A DNA stretch of 64,000 nt from the NCBI RefSeq assembly GCF_000931465.1, contig NZ_CP010892.1, positions 2,937,388-3,001,387 on the forward strand, written 5' to 3'. The number at the start of each line of letters is the position of its first letter. The stretch's first letter is position 1. Shown here piece by piece: positions 7,937-15,911 of this stretch. Under the pieces are notes generated by a model. It was not told the origin of the DNA and did not search any database. It was given only the letters and a program-made list of their open reading frames with translations. The translations under genes were made by a program, and so were the position numbers. This DNA is from Pseudomonas sp. MRSN 12121 (GTDB lineage Bacteria > Pseudomonadota > Gammaproteobacteria > Pseudomonadales > Pseudomonadaceae).

Positions 7937-9259
7937 TCAGAGGCGGGCCGGGCCGCCGCCGACCAGGATCAGCTCGGCGCACAGGCCGCCGCCCTGGCGA
8001 TTGCTCAGGTGCAGCGAGCCGCCCAGGGCCACCGCCAGTTGCTGGGCGATGGCCAGGCCCAGGCCGGTGCCGCCGGTATCGCGGTTGCGTGAGCTTTCCA
8101 CCCGGTAGAACGGCTTGAGCACTTCGGCCAGTTGCGCTTCGCTGATCCCCGGGCCGCGGTCCAGGACCTTGATCGACAGGCGATCGCCGGCCAGGGCCTG
8201 GACCTCGATCCGCGCCGCGCCGGAAAACTTCAGCGCGTTGTCCACCAGGTTCACCAGCACCCGGCGCAGGGCGTGGGGGCGGGTGTCGATCAGCGCGCCG
8301 TTCTTGCCCGCCAGTTCCACGTCCTGGCCGGTGTCCTGGTAGTCGAACACCAGGCTGTCGAGGAACGCGTCCAGGGCGATCCGGCAACTGGCCTCGGTGG
8401 CGCCGTGGATGCTGCGGGCATAGGCCACGCCTTCGCGCACCAGGTGCTCCATTTCGCTCAAATCGCTCCACAGTTTGTCTTTCTCGCTGGAGTCGTCCAT
8501 GAACTCGGCGCGCAGCTTCATGCGGGTGATCGGCGTCTGCAGGTCATGGGAGATCGCCGCCAGCAGTTGCATGCGCTCCTTGAGGTAGGCGCCGATCCGC
8601 GCCTGCATGGCGTTGAAGGCCCGGGCGGCGTGCGCCACTTCGAGCGGACCCTTTTCGTCCAGCGGCACGCCGTGGGTGTTGGGGTCGAGGCTGTCCACCG
8701 CCTGGGCCAGCCGGGTCAGCGGGCGCACCGCGACCCGCACCGCCAGCCAGGCGCAGAGGATCAACAGCAGCAATTGCCCCAGCAGCACCACCGGCAGCCA
8801 GGGCGACATCGGCATCATCGCCGGACGCACATCGATGGTCAGCGGGCTGCCGTCGGCCAGGCGCAGGTGGGCCTGATAGTGCTGGCGCGGTCCGGGAATG
8901 GTGTTGAACGCCAGCTCGTAGTCCGCACCCAGGGCGGTCTTGATCGAGTTCACCGAGACCGGCACGTCGTCGCGGCCCATGGGCTGGCCGGGTTCGCCGG
9001 TATCGAGCCGGTAGCCATAGGTGCGCCGTTGCAGGCGCGGCAGCCAGGCGTCGCGTTCGGCGGCGGGCAGGCGGTCGAGGATGGCCACGGAGGTCGCGAC
9101 ATCGCTTTCCAGGTTGCCGAGCATGGCCGTCCTGGCGCTCTGGTAGCGCTCGTAGGATTGCGCGGCGAACGACAGCCCCTGGGCCAGCGCCAGGCCGATC
9201 AGGAAGATCAGCGACAGCCGCGAGGCGAGGGTCCGCGGCCAGTGCAACGCCAGCTTCAC
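7937..9259 (-). CDS. Two-component sensor histidine kinase
   Basis: A 440-residue inner-membrane kinase. It has an N-terminal helix (LSLIFLIGLALAQGL), a periplasmic sensor region of about 110 residues, a second helix (PVVLLGQLLLLILCAWLAV), then HAMP, the phospho-acceptor box ISHDLQTPITRMK, N-box NLVDNALKF, G1 DRGPGI and G2 GTGLGLAI. The GTG start overlaps the response-regulator TGA (GTGA at 9256-9259), so the two are coupled. The frame continues upstream inside the regulator but without coding sense. The signal is unknown; neighbours (copper-type RiPP, DipZ) suggest metal or redox stress. Confidence 0.92.
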   Translation of the reverse strand: MKLALHWPRTLASRLSLIFLIGLALAQGLSFAAQSYERYQSARTAMLGNLESDVATSVAILDRLPAAERDAWLPRLQRRTYGYRLDTGEPGQPMGRDDVPVSVNSIKTALGADYELAFNTIPGPRQHYQAHLRLADGSPLTIDVRPAMMPMSPWLPVVLLGQLLLLILCAWLAVRVAVRPLTRLAQAVDSLDPNTHGVPLDEKGPLEVAHAARAFNAMQARIGAYLKERMQLLAAISHDLQTPITRMKLRAEFMDDSSEKDKLWSDLSEMEHLVREGVAYARSIHGATEASCRIALDAFLDSLVFDYQDTGQDVELAGKNGALIDTRPHALRRVLVNLVDNALKFSGAARIEVQALAGDRLSIKVLDRGPGISEAQLAEVLKPFYRVESSRNRDTGGTGLGLAIAQQLAVALGGSLHLSNRQGGGLCAELILVGGGPARL

Positions 9260-9996
9260 GACGCGGCCTCGAGGATCTCCACCGGCAGCGAGAACACATA
9301 ACCCTCGCTGCGCACGGTCTTGATGTAGGCCGGCTCGCGGGCGTCGTCCAGCAGGCGCTGGCGCAGGCGGCTGACCAGCAGGTCGATGGAGCGGTCGAAC
9401 AGGTCGGCGTCGCGGCCCTGGGTCAGGTTGAGCAACTGGTCGCGGTTGAGCACCCGCTGCGGGTGGTCGAGGAACACCCGCAGCAGGCGGTATTCGGCGC
9501 CGCTGAGGGCGACCAGGGTGCCGTCCTGGTCCAGCAGGTGGCGCGCGGTGGTGTCCAGGCGCCAGCGGCCGAAGCCGAGCAGGCGACCGCTTTCGCTGAC
9601 CACCAGGTTCGGCGGCAGCATGCGCGTGCGCCGCAGCACGGCATTGATCCGCGCCAGCAGCTCGCGGGCGGCGAAGGGCTTGACCAGGTAATCGTCGGCG
9701 CCCATCTCCAGGCCGATGATGCGGTCGGTCTCGTCGTTGCGCGCGGTGAGCATCAGCACCGGGGTGGCCTTGTGCTTGCCGGCGCGCAGCTCGCGGCACA
9801 GCACCAGGCCGTCGTCGCCGGGCAGCATGATGTCGAGCACGATCAGGTCCACCGGGGTGGTTTCCAGGAAGCTGCGCATCTGCCGGCCGTCGGCCACTAC
9901 CGTGGTGCGCAGGCCGTTCTTCTTCAGGTAGTTGCCTACCAGTTCTCTGATCTCGCGGTCGTCATCGACTATCAGTACGTGATCGACATGATCCAT
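9256..9996 (-). CDS. OmpR-family response regulator
   Basis: A 246-residue regulator. The receiver domain has the acidic pair D11/D12, phospho-acceptor D55 in LIVLDIMLPG, T84 and K106 in DDYLVKPF. The C-terminal winged helix contains LSGAEYRLLRVFL, DRSIDLLVSRLRQRL and a YIKTVRSEGYVF wing, as in OmpR/PhoB proteins. It is the first gene of the pair and is divergent from the DUF2790 gene. Its promoter gap contains TGTAT direct repeats (10070-10084, 10138-10152), the type of site this family binds, and the same repeats recur before the RiPP operon. Confidence 0.95.
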   Translation of the reverse strand: MDHVDHVLIVDDDREIRELVGNYLKKNGLRTTVVADGRQMRSFLETTPVDLIVLDIMLPGDDGLVLCRELRAGKHKATPVLMLTARNDETDRIIGLEMGADDYLVKPFAARELLARINAVLRRTRMLPPNLVVSESGRLLGFGRWRLDTTARHLLDQDGTLVALSGAEYRLLRVFLDHPQRVLNRDQLLNLTQGRDADLFDRSIDLLVSRLRQRLLDDAREPAYIKTVRSEGYVFSLPVEILEAAS

Positions 9997-10069
9997 CGGG
10001 TGCTGCCTCGGTCGTCGGGGGTCGTGCCGCTTAGTCTATAGCGCCCGGGGGAGCTTGCCTGCGGGGCTT

Positions 10070-10084
10070 TGTATTGCAGTGTAT
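10070..10084 (+). promoter_or_regulatory. TGTAT direct repeat in the regulator/DUF2790 intergenic region
   Basis: TGTAT-N5-TGTAT, 74 bp upstream of the response-regulator start. It is the same element as at 10138-10152 and close to 4025-4039. Confidence 0.45.
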
Positions 10085-10137
10085 CTGGCGCCTGGTCGCA
10101 CACATGGCGATGCAAAACCGCGGGGTCCCGGCACTTT

Positions 10138-10152
10138 TGTATCGCTCTGTAT
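10138..10152 (+). promoter_or_regulatory. Second TGTAT direct repeat upstream of DUF2790
   Basis: TGTAT-N5-TGTAT. It lies 62 bp before the inverted element at 10200-10215, almost the spacing (61 bp) seen before the RiPP precursor. Confidence 0.45.
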
Positions 10153-10199
10153 CTCCGGGCGGCCTGGATACGCAGGGAGGCCTGCGGGGCGCCTGGCCG

Positions 10200-10215
10200 A
10201 CACAAGCGCGATACC
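10200..10215 (-). promoter_or_regulatory. Inverted GGTAT-N6-TGTGT element before DUF2790
   Basis: On the minus strand GGTAT, CGCGCT, TGTGT, facing against the gene that starts 80 bp downstream. It matches 4086-4101 and 7882-7897 in layout. Confidence 0.4.
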
Positions 10216-10294
10216 TCGCGCGCCTTCAATGGGCCCCATCGAGGCACGGCTGTGCGCCTCGCCATCCCACCCATTGTCGCCCGAGGTCTCCATC

Positions 10295-10558
10295 ATGAAA
10301 CGCAACGCCCTGTACGCCGCCTGCCTGTTCGCCGCGCTGAATCTCTGCACCTTGTCGGCCCGTGCCGAAAGCGAGGTCCAGGCCCGCACCTACAGCTACG
10401 GCACCGCGCTGGATATCCAGCGCGTCCTGTCGATGACCGAGGACCCCACGCCAGCCTGCGGGGTGGTCAATGCGCGCATGACCTACCTCGATTCCCAGGG
10501 CCGGACCCAGGTCCTGGACTACCGCAAGTTCGCCAACGACTGTAACGACGGCAACTGA
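10295..10558 (+). CDS. DUF2790 small periplasmic protein
   Basis: An 87-residue exported protein. A signal peptide (MKRNALYAACLFAALNL, cut after ARA near residue 23) is followed by the DUF2790 body: TYSYGTALDIQRVLSMTED, then ACGVVNARMTYLDSQGR and LDYRKFANDC. Two cysteines could form a disulfide. DUF2790 proteins are frequent in Pseudomonas and are often next to two-component systems or metal-response genes; their function is unknown. It is divergent from the response regulator and 84 bp before the DipZ-like gene, likely in one transcript. Confidence 0.85.
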   Translation: MKRNALYAACLFAALNLCTLSARAESEVQARTYSYGTALDIQRVLSMTEDPTPACGVVNARMTYLDSQGRTQVLDYRKFANDCNDGN

Positions 10559-10642
10559 ACGCACTCCCTTGTTCCATCACGCTGCCGCGCCATGGGGATT
10601 CGCCCGGGGCGGGCAGGACATTGACCGATCACAGGTGATGCC

Positions 10643-11848
10643 ATGTTGCTCATTGCGTTTCTCGGCGGGGTGCTGACCCTTCTCAGCCCCTGCATTCTTC
10701 CGGTGGTGCCGTTCCTGTTCGCCCGGGCCGACCGCTCCCGTGGCTCGGTCCTGCTGACCCTGGTCGGCATGGCGCTGACCTTCGCCCTGGTGTCGAGCCT
10801 GGCGGTGGCCGGCGGCAGCTGGGTGGCCCAGGCCAACGGCGTCGGTCGCCAGCTGGCCCTGGCGGTGCTGGGGCTGTTCGCGCTGTCGTTGATCTCTGCC
10901 CGGCTCGGCCACTGGCTGGCGCGGCCCTGGGTCAGCCTGGGCAATCGCCTGGGCCGCGTGCGCGCCTTCTCCGGGCCCTCGGCGGCGCTGCTGCTGGGGG
11001 TGGCCACCGGCTTGCTCTGGGCACCCTGTGCCGGGCCGATCCTCGGTTTGATCCTCACCGGCGCGATGTTGCAGGGAGTGAACGCCCAGACCAGCCTGTT
11101 GCTGCTGGCCTACGGCCTGGGCAGCGCGCTGTCCCTCGGCGGGCTGATCCTGGCCGGGCGGGGCCTGGTCAACCGGCTCAAGCCCTCGTTGCCGGCCATC
11201 GCCAGGTTGCGTCGCGCGGTCGGCTGCGTGGCCTTGCTGGCCACCGTGGCGATCGGCAGCGGGCTGGACAGTCGCTTGCTGGCCAGTACCTCGTTCCAGG
11301 GTGCGACGGCCCTCGAACAGGGTGTGCTGAGGGCGGTGCCCAAGGCCCTGGATTACCTGGTCGACAAGGCCGGCGCCGCACCCGTCGAGACGCTGCCGAG
11401 CAAGGGCCCGATGCCATCGCTGAACGGCGCGGTGCAATGGCTGAACTCGCCGCCGCTGGACGCCCAGGCCCTGCGCGGCAAGGTGGTGCTGGTGGATTTC
11501 TGGACCTACGACTGCATCAACTGCCAGCACAGCCTGCCCTATGTGAACGCCTGGGCGAAGAAGTACGCCGGGGACGGGCTGGTGGTGATCGGCGTGCATA
11601 CCCCGGAGTACGCCTTCGAGAAGGTCATCGACAACGTCAAGGCCCAGGTGCGCAAGCTGGATATCGCCTACCCGGTGGCTATCGACAACGATTACGCGAT
11701 CTGGCGTGCGTTCGATAACCAGTACTGGCCGGCGCACTACTTTATCGACGCCCGCGGCCAGGTGCGCTACAGCCACTTTGGCGAGGGCGGTTACGCGGCG
11801 CAGGAGCAAGTGATCCAGCAATTGCTCGAGGAAGCCAAGGCGAAGTGA
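10643..11848 (+). CDS. DipZ-like fusion of CcdA membrane domain and thioredoxin domain
   Basis: A 401-residue protein that moves reducing power from the cytoplasm to periplasmic thiols. Residues 1-230 are a CcdA/DsbD-type domain with the paired cysteines LLSPCILPVVPF and LLWAPCAGPILG. After a linker, residues 270-400 form a thioredoxin/TlpA-like domain with VDFWTYDCINCQHSLPY, a CINC active site typical of DipZ. An AGGTGA ribosome site precedes the start. It lies downstream of the DUF2790 gene and the two-component system and could keep the RiPP cysteines reduced; that role is inference. Confidence 0.9.
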   Translation: MLLIAFLGGVLTLLSPCILPVVPFLFARADRSRGSVLLTLVGMALTFALVSSLAVAGGSWVAQANGVGRQLALAVLGLFALSLISARLGHWLARPWVSLGNRLGRVRAFSGPSAALLLGVATGLLWAPCAGPILGLILTGAMLQGVNAQTSLLLLAYGLGSALSLGGLILAGRGLVNRLKPSLPAIARLRRAVGCVALLATVAIGSGLDSRLLASTSFQGATALEQGVLRAVPKALDYLVDKAGAAPVETLPSKGPMPSLNGAVQWLNSPPLDAQALRGKVVLVDFWTYDCINCQHSLPYVNAWAKKYAGDGLVVIGVHTPEYAFEKVIDNVKAQVRKLDIAYPVAIDNDYAIWRAFDNQYWPAHYFIDARGQVRYSHFGEGGYAAQEQVIQQLLEEAKAK

Positions 11849-11903
11849 GGTTGCTGCTGCCGGTCGATGGTCCGGTGTGAGGCAGCTACACCGGGTTGCC
11901 CCC

Positions 11904-12032
11904 ATCGCCGGCAAGCCTGGCTCCTACAGGCTCCGCGCCGTATGCCTGACCTGTAGGAGCGCAGCTTGCGCGCGAGGCGTCCTGCCTGACACACCGCGCC
12001 GTTTCTATCGCCGGCAAGCCTGGCGCCTACAG
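11904..12032. repeat. REP cluster overlapping the azlD stop codon
   Basis: Three REP-type units: CGCCGGCAAGCCTGGCTCCT (from 11907), the opposite-facing unit beginning ctgtaggagcgcagc (from 11951), and a third ending ggcgcctacag at 12032. The outer end includes the TAG of azlD (12027-12029). It fills the 178-bp convergent gap after the DipZ-like gene. Confidence 0.8.
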
Positions 12033-12341
12033 CCACCACCGCAACAGGAAAAAGAACGCCATGCTCAGCAGCATGCTGACCAGGGTATTGCGGGTGTAGA
12101 TCACCAGCACGATGGCCACCAGCGAGCTGATCAGGTACGGGTTGTCGTAGGCCAGGTTCAACTGGTGCTCGGGCATGAACACGATCGGCCCGCAGATCGC
12201 GGTGAGCATGCCCGGCACGGCAAAGCCGAGGAACTGCCGGGCGTTGCTGCTCAGGCGCACCGGCAGGCGCGGTTCGAGAAACACGTAGCGGTTGAGGAAC
12301 ACCAGCAACCCCATGCCGACAATCACTGCCCAGACCATCAT
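12027..12341 (-). CDS. azlD: AzlD-family branched-chain amino acid export subunit
   Basis: A 104-residue protein with about four transmembrane helices. It begins MMVWAVIVGMGLLVFLNRY and ends FFFLLRWWL. AzlD is the small partner of AzlC in exporting branched-chain amino acids or analogues. Its ATG overlaps the AzlC TGA (ATGATG at 12336-12341). The stop codon lies within a REP element. The substrate is not shown by sequence. Confidence 0.9.
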   Translation of the reverse strand: MMVWAVIVGMGLLVFLNRYVFLEPRLPVRLSSNARQFLGFAVPGMLTAICGPIVFMPEHQLNLAYDNPYLISSLVAIVLVIYTRNTLVSMLLSMAFFFLLRWWL

Positions 12342-13036
12342 GTGCGCTCCCGGTAGAACTTGTTGCAGAGAAACCCCGCGCTCATGCCCATCAGGCCCGC
12401 CAGCACCAGGGCCGAGCCCCATTGCCAGTAGCTGAACAGCACCGAACAGAACAGCGAGACGGCGACGCAGACCACGGTCGGCACGTTGCGCACCAGCGGC
12501 GTGATCAGGGCGATAAAGGTCGCGGCGATGGAAAAATCCAGGCCCAGGTGTTCCAGCCCGGGAATCGCCCGGCCAAGGACGATGCCGGCCAGGGTGAACA
12601 GGTTCCAGGCGATATAGAACGTCAGGCCCACGCCGAGGGCGTACCAGCGGTCGAACTGCTGTTTATCGTGCTGGCTGGTGAGGGCGAACAGTTCGTCGGT
12701 GAGCAGAAAGCCCAGGCCCACCCGCCAGCGCCCCGGCAGCGGGGAAATCACCGAGCGCAGGCTCATGCCGTACAGCAAGTGCTGGGAGGTCAGCAGCAGG
12801 GTGGTGAGCAGGATCGAGACGATCCCGGCGCCGCCCTTGAGCATGCCGATCGCCACCAGTTGCGCGGCGCCGGCGAACACGATGCTCGACAGGCCCTGGC
12901 CTTGCAGCGGCGTGAGGTTGGCCTCGATGGCCATGGAACCCGCCAGCAGGCCCCAGGGCGCGGTGGCCAGGGACAGCGGCAGGATGGCGACGGCGCCGCG
13001 CAGGAAGGCGACGCGGGGAAGAAGAACGCTGGACAT
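12338..13036 (-). CDS. azlC: AzlC-family branched-chain amino acid exporter
   Basis: A 232-residue inner-membrane protein. The AzlC signature is visible: LATAPWGLLAGSMAIEANLTPLQGQGLSSIVFAGAAQLVAIGML in segments across residues 23-66, followed by further helices. It pairs with AzlD in a two-gene operon, overlapping by 4 bp. No Lrp or AsnC gene is adjacent. Upstream (13037-13419) are a REP pair and then the RNase T2 gene in the opposite direction. Confidence 0.92.
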   Translation of the reverse strand: MSSVLLPRVAFLRGAVAILPLSLATAPWGLLAGSMAIEANLTPLQGQGLSSIVFAGAAQLVAIGMLKGGAGIVSILLTTLLLTSQHLLYGMSLRSVISPLPGRWRVGLGFLLTDELFALTSQHDKQQFDRWYALGVGLTFYIAWNLFTLAGIVLGRAIPGLEHLGLDFSIAATFIALITPLVRNVPTVVCVAVSLFCSVLFSYWQWGSALVLAGLMGMSAGFLCNKFYRERT

Positions 13037-13140
13037 GGCCTCTCGCTAACCGGGAAACGGAGCCTGACTGTGCCAGCCGACGACAGGAATTTCTTGAACG
13101 ATCTTGCGCACTTGCCCCCCATCTCATCCCCGTCGCGAAC

Positions 13141-13221
13141 TGTAGGAGCCAGGCTTGCCGGCGATGGCGGCGGCGCGGTGTGCCAGGCCGGACGCCTCGC
13201 GCGCAAGCTGCGCTCCTACAG
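13141..13221. repeat. REP pair between azlC and RNase T2
   Basis: Two facing units: TGTAGGAGCCAGGCTTGCCG (13141-13160) and a unit ending in gcgctcctaca at 13220. The rest of the 383-bp gap (13037-13419) holds only the ribosome site of the next gene; no promoter is obvious. Confidence 0.75.
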
Positions 13222-13419
13222 GAGTGGGGCGCATCCGGGAGCGTCGCGGAGCCTTGTGGCGGTCAGGCGATCGGTCTGCTACAACGCTCTGCTAACCGGC
13301 CGCGTACCAGCGGCTTGTCATGTTCCTGCAACAGCCCCGTGCCAAGAAGGTGATCTGGCCGCTACCGGCCAGGTCACTATCGGGCTGTCCATCAACCGCC
13401 CATCCCAAGGAGAGGGTCG

Positions 13420-14076
13420 ATGAAAAAACTGTTTGCCACCGCGGCGCTGGCCGCATTGATGATCTGCACCGTCGCTGTCACCCAGGCACGGGAGTCGCGG
13501 CAGCAGCGCGAGTCGGTTGCCGGGGTGTTCGATTACTACCTGCTGTCGCTGTCCTGGTCGCCGACCTTCTGTCTGACCCATCCGGAAAACGAGCAGTGTT
13601 CCGGCAAGGGCTACGGTTTTGTCCTGCATGGCCTGTGGCCGCAATACGCCAAGGGCGGCTGGCCGGAGTCCTGCCCGCCGTTGACCCCGCTGACCGCCGA
13701 ACAGCGAGCCAAGGGCCTGACCCTGTTCCCCACCGCCAAGCTGCTGGAGCATGAGTGGAGCAAGCACGGCACCTGCAGCGGGCTGGGCGCCACGGCGTAC
13801 CTGGAAGCCTCCGACCAGGCCCTGGGCGCGGTGAAGATTCCCCAGGCGCTGGAACCGTCGACGACCGTGCGCTACTTCGAGGCCCGGGAAATCGAGCAAC
13901 TGTTCCGCCAGGCCAACCCGGGCATTCCCGACAAGGGCGTGACAGTGCTGTGCAGCGGCCCGGAACTCTCCGAGGTGCGGGTGTGCCTGGACAAGAACCT
14001 GGGCTTCGGCGCCTGTGGCAAGGGCGTGCGCACCCAGTGCCGCAGTGGCGACATCCGCGTACCGCCGATTCGCTGA
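13420..14076 (+). CDS. Secreted/periplasmic RNase T2-family ribonuclease
   Basis: A 218-residue exported nuclease. A signal peptide ends near TQA (residue 23). The catalytic segments are intact: CAS I GFVLHGLWPQ with His70 and CAS II EHEWSKHGTC with His111, Glu112, Lys115 and His116. RNase T2 enzymes cut RNA without strong base preference via 2',3'-cyclic phosphates. Ten cysteines suggest several disulfides. A strong AAGGAGAGGG ribosome site fixes the start. It is followed by an unrelated dehydratase-like gene on the same strand. Confidence 0.92.
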   Translation: MKKLFATAALAALMICTVAVTQARESRQQRESVAGVFDYYLLSLSWSPTFCLTHPENEQCSGKGYGFVLHGLWPQYAKGGWPESCPPLTPLTAEQRAKGLTLFPTAKLLEHEWSKHGTCSGLGATAYLEASDQALGAVKIPQALEPSTTVRYFEAREIEQLFRQANPGIPDKGVTVLCSGPELSEVRVCLDKNLGFGACGKGVRTQCRSGDIRVPPIR

Positions 14077-14162
14077 TCGGCGCGCGGTAGGGGGAAGGGC
14101 GGCAGCGGCAAGCGCGAGCATCTATGGTTGCAAGACCGCCGCCTGCCGCCGAGGAACCGCCG

Positions 14163-15083
14163 ATGCTGCACATCCGTACCCCGCTGATCCTGCACCCTGG
14201 CTTGTCCACGGCCACCCGGCGCATCTGGCTCAAGCTGGAGAACCTGCAACCCGGCGGTTCGTTCAAGATGCGCGGCCTGGGCTTGCTCTGCGAGCAGGCC
14301 GCGCAGCAGGGCAAGCGCCGGGTGGTCTGTCCTTCCGGCGGCAACGCCGGGTTGGCCACGGCGGTGGCGGCGGCCCGCCTGGGCCTGCAAGCCTGCATCG
14401 TGGTGCCGCAGACCACCCCCCAGGCAACCCGCGAACGTATTGCCCGCACCGGCGCCGAAGTGCTGGTGCAGGGGCAGGTCTGGGACGAAGCCAACGAACG
14501 GGCGCTGGAGTTGAGCGCCAGCGCCGACAGCGAATACGTCCCGGCATTCGATCACCCGGTGTTGTGGCAGGGCCACAGCACGATGGTCGACGAAATCCTC
14601 GAAGACTGCCCGCAGGTCGATGCGCTCGTCACCTCGGTGGGCGGCGGCGGGCTGCTGGCCGGCCTGCTCACCGGGCTGTTGCGCCATCAGCGGCAGGACT
14701 GCCTGATCGTCGCCTGCGAAACCATGGGCAGCGCCTCCTTTGCCGCGGGGCTGGCGGCCGGCCACCCGGTCAGGCTGGAGCGGATCGAGACCGTCGCCAG
14801 TTCCCTGGGCGCGTCCCGGGTGGCCGCCTGGCCGTTGGCGCAGATCCAGCGGTTTGCCTATCGGTCGCTGGTGTTGTCGGATGCCGAGGCGATCCTCGGC
14901 GTGGTGCGTTACGCCGACGACCTGCGCCAGCTGGTAGAGCCGGCCTGCGGCGTCTCGCTGGCGGTGGCTTACCTCGACCATCCGGCCATCGCCACGGCCC
15001 GGGACGTGGTGATAGTGGTCTGTGGCGGGGTCAGCATCAGCGCGCGCCAGGTGGCGCAGTGGAACGCGTTGCTGCCTGCGTGA
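14163..15083 (+). CDS. PLP-dependent serine/threonine dehydratase-like enzyme
   Basis: A 306-residue fold-type II PLP enzyme. The PLP lysine sits in GGSFKMRG (Lys35), the phosphate-side motif is SGGNAG, and the GGGGLLAGL loop binds the cofactor phosphate. This is the pattern of L-serine/L-threonine deaminases, close to eukaryotic-type serine dehydratase; racemase activity is also possible. The start at 14163, after GAGGAA, is preferred to an ATG 13 codons upstream. A LysE-type exporter follows 57 bp downstream, consistent with amino-acid handling. Confidence 0.85.
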   Translation: MLHIRTPLILHPGLSTATRRIWLKLENLQPGGSFKMRGLGLLCEQAAQQGKRRVVCPSGGNAGLATAVAAARLGLQACIVVPQTTPQATRERIARTGAEVLVQGQVWDEANERALELSASADSEYVPAFDHPVLWQGHSTMVDEILEDCPQVDALVTSVGGGGLLAGLLTGLLRHQRQDCLIVACETMGSASFAAGLAAGHPVRLERIETVASSLGASRVAAWPLAQIQRFAYRSLVLSDAEAILGVVRYADDLRQLVEPACGVSLAVAYLDHPAIATARDVVIVVCGGVSISARQVAQWNALLPA

Positions 15084-15140
15084 AAGTCCCTGGTGTATGC
15101 TGCGCTCCCTGTCTTTCCAAGGTCGTTGCGGAGGGTTCGA

Positions 15141-15770
15141 ATGGACGCCACCACGTTGTTTCTCTACGTCATCACCGTCAGTGCGGTGATGATGACCCCC
15201 GGGCCATCGATGCTGCTGGCCCTAAATAACGGTGCCAGCCACGGCATGCGCATCGCTGGTTGCGGCATGGCCGGCGCGGCCTTGTCCGACGTACTGTTGA
15301 TCGGTGCGGTGGGTCTTGGCCTGGGCGCGTTGCTGCAAGCGTCCGAGCAGCTGTTTTCCATCGTCAAGTGGGGCGGCGCGGCGTACCTGCTATACCTCGC
15401 GTGGGTGCTGTGGAAGGCACCGACCACGGCGCTGGCCGCGCAAAGCAGCGGTGCTGCCAGCAGTGGCCGCGGGGCGTTCGTGCGCTCATTGCTGGTGGGC
15501 ATGTCGAACCCCAAGGGGTTGCTGTTTTTCTCGGCATTCCTGCCGCAGTTCGTGCGCCCCGACCAGCCGGTGGCGCAGCAGTACCTGATCCTGGCGCTGG
15601 TCAGCGCGGCGATCGATTGCGTGATGATGGCGGTCTACGCCTTTGGCGGGCGGCATGCCATGCGCACCTTCTCGGCGCGGACGATGCAATGGATCAACCG
15701 CAGCTGCGCCGGCATGCTCGCGGCGCTGGCGGTGGGCCTGAGCCTGTACCGGCGCAGCGATATCCGCTGA
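15141..15770 (+). CDS. LysE/RhtB-family amino acid exporter
   Basis: A 209-residue membrane protein with about six helices. The family start is clear: MMTPGPSMLLALNNGASHG at residues 14-33, followed by KWGGAAYLLYLAW and NPKGLLFFSAFLPQF. LysE/RhtB proteins export amino acids or similar metabolites. It follows the serine-dehydratase-like gene by 57 bp with a GGAGG-type ribosome site, probably in the same transcript. The exported substrate is not known. Confidence 0.9.
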   Translation: MDATTLFLYVITVSAVMMTPGPSMLLALNNGASHGMRIAGCGMAGAALSDVLLIGAVGLGLGALLQASEQLFSIVKWGGAAYLLYLAWVLWKAPTTALAAQSSGAASSGRGAFVRSLLVGMSNPKGLLFFSAFLPQFVRPDQPVAQQYLILALVSAAIDCVMMAVYAFGGRHAMRTFSARTMQWINRSCAGMLAALAVGLSLYRRSDIR

Positions 15771-15802
15771 GGCGGCGTTCGCCCTCCCAGGCGCGTTGCG
15801 CC

Positions 15803-15896
15803 TATCGCCGGCAAGCCTGGCTCCTACAGGTTTTGCGGCGTATGCCGGACCTGTAGGAGCAGCCGGTCGACGCTCGATTGCGCGCGAGGCGTCCTG
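15803..15896. repeat. REP pair downstream of lysE
   Basis: Facing units TATCGCCGGCAAGCCTGGCT (15803-15822) and ctgtaggagcagccgg (15851-15866), the second followed by a partly changed arm. It lies between convergent genes. Confidence 0.7.
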
Positions 15897-15911
15897 TCAG
15901 GCACACCACGT

